64,000 bases of DNA from Bradyrhizobium sp. CB1650 (GTDB lineage Bacteria; Pseudomonadota; Alphaproteobacteria; Rhizobiales; Xanthobacteraceae). The notes under the pieces were generated by a model. It was not told the DNA's origin, ran no database searches, and worked only from the letters and a program-made list of their open reading frames with translations. Location of the stretch: contig NZ_CP121695.1 in NCBI RefSeq assembly GCF_029761915.1, positions 5,423,501-5,487,500 of the forward strand, written 5' to 3'. Shown one piece after another: positions 63,232 through 64,000 of the stretch. The translations under genes and the position numbers were made by a program. Each line of letters opens with the position of its first letter. Positions within the stretch are counted from its first letter, which is position 1.

Positions 63232-64000
63232 ATGCCCCCATCCCAAAATACCCGTAACGGCCGTTTCCGACGCCTTCTCGGCGGTGTCGCCATCTTCGGC
63301 GCCCTCGCGGCGGCCGGTTCGATCGCAACCGGCCGTTATTTTCACGCAGCGCAGGCGACCGCGACGGCCGCGCCCGAGCAGGCGGTGTCCGTCACCGTGG
63401 CCATGATCGAGCCGCGGCAGACCGTGCTGTGGGACGATTTCTCCGGACGGTTAGAGGCAATCAACCGCGTCGAGCTCCGCCCGCGTGTCGCCGGCGCGAT
63501 CCTCGCGACCAATTTCACCGAAGGTGCGCTGGTGAAAGCCGGCGACGTCTTGTTCAAGATTGATCCTGCGCCCTACGCGGCCGAGGTCGACAAGGCTGCT
63601 GCCCAGCTCGAGGCCGCCAAGGCGCGCGTCGTCTTCACCACCAGCGAGGTCGAGCGCGGCGCGCAGCTCGTCGGCAATGCCGTCGTCACGCGACGCGACT
63701 TCGACCAGCGCGAGAACGCCAATCGCGAAGCCATCGCCAATGTGAAGGCGGCGGAAGCCACGCTTGCGACCGCAAAGCTCAATCTCGACTACACCGAGGT
63801 GCGCGCACCCGTGGACGGCCGCGTCGGCAAGATCGAGGTCACCGTCGGCAATCTCGTTGCCGCCGGCACCGCCTCGCCGGTCCTGACCTCGCTGGTCTCG
63901 GTCAATCCGATCTACGCGTCGTTCGATGCAGATGAGGAGGTCGTGTTGCGCGCGCTGAACTCGATCGCGGATGCCTCCGGCAAGCGCGGTAATCTCGACC
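63232..64000 (+). CDS. RND efflux periplasmic adaptor subunit (3' end cut by window edge)
   Basis: At least 256 residues. Membrane or signal segment (LLGGVAIFGALAAAGSIATG) then the adaptor layout with ELRPRVAGAILATNFTEGAL, a lipoyl and hairpin region (VKAGDVLFKIDPAPYAAEVD) and RAPVDGRVGKIEVTVGNLVA. It is of the MexE/AcrA type. The ATG at 63232 has GGAG eight bases upstream. The pump gene would follow outside the window. TetR control is likely. Confidence 0.9.
   Translation, partial: MPPSQNTRNGRFRRLLGGVAIFGALAAAGSIATGRYFHAAQATATAAPEQAVSVTVAMIEPRQTVLWDDFSGRLEAINRVELRPRVAGAILATNFTEGALVKAGDVLFKIDPAPYAAEVDKAAAQLEAAKARVVFTTSEVERGAQLVGNAVVTRRDFDQRENANREAIANVKAAEATLATAKLNLDYTEVRAPVDGRVGKIEVTVGNLVAAGTASPVLTSLVSVNPIYASFDADEEVVLRALNSIADASGKRGNLD

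Noticed and set aside
63068-63328. Minus-strand frame across the TetR/adaptor promoter
   Set aside because: It overlaps the operator and the adaptor start, with no ribosome-binding site or family match.

Overview
The window looks like a chromosomal piece of a Bradyrhizobium-type alphaproteobacterium (Nitrobacteraceae). The evidence is high GC, many small rhizobial hypothetical genes, a DUF3551 and an IalB-type secreted protein, dense ABC/TRAP uptake systems, Irr/ICE-like iron boxes, and scattered long palindromic intergenic repeats typical of that genus. No phage, insertion sequence, CRISPR array or rRNA is visible. One tRNA-Gln(CTG) is present. The assignment to genus is inference from gene content, not from a marker gene.

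Layout. 1-4 kb: end of a winged-helix/TolB-like regulator and small hypothetical or secreted proteins. 4.1-6.9 kb: acyl-CoA carboxylase carboxyltransferase, IclR regulator and a stand-alone biotin carrier. 7.2-12.4 kb: TAXI-TRAP receptor and fused permease, followed by a glutaminase fused to STAS and cyclic-nucleotide-binding domains. 12.4-18.3 kb: MazG-like and AhpD-like proteins, then a CoA-ester group (frameshifted DUF35 zinc ribbon, thiolase-like protein without the usual cysteine, CaiB/BaiF CoA-transferase, thiolase). 18.3-30.7 kb: a sugar or sugar-acid utilisation locus. A leftward operon carries a MalK/UgpC-type ABC importer, a DenD-like dehydrogenase, KDG kinase and KDPG aldolase. A rightward arm carries a LacI regulator, an IlvD/Edd dehydratase and two SDRs. 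Two similar palindromes placed at the two promoters suggest LacI control of both arms.

30.7-33.9 kb: DMT exporter with divergent LysR, site-2-type protease, small membrane protein. 33.9-42.6 kb: iron uptake, with two tandem paralogous TonB-dependent receptors, a PiuC-type dioxygenase and a dedicated ExbB-ExbD-TonB energiser. ICE-like TTCTAAA elements lie in front of both receptors; in one they form three exact 23-bp units. 42.9-47.9 kb: RND efflux adaptor and pump, IalB protein. 47.9-52.6 kb: branched-chain-amino-acid-type ABC importer. 52.9-57.9 kb: DUF1428 gene with a broken start, tRNA-Gln, DUF72 protein, flavodoxin-family reductase and several tiny proteins. 58-61 kb: signalling group (Crp/Fnr regulator, HWE histidine kinase, CheB remnant, response regulator). 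61-64 kb: two micro membrane proteins, isochorismatase-like hydrolase, DUF3551 protein, and a TetR regulator divergent from an RND adaptor that runs off the window.

No wholly new system could be proven from sequence alone. The most unusual items are the three-domain glutaminase beside a TAXI-TRAP transporter, the 23-bp-phased iron boxes, the DenD/KDG-kinase/Eda mixture, and the decayed CheB-CheR-PAS-kinase whose ends survive as separate genes.
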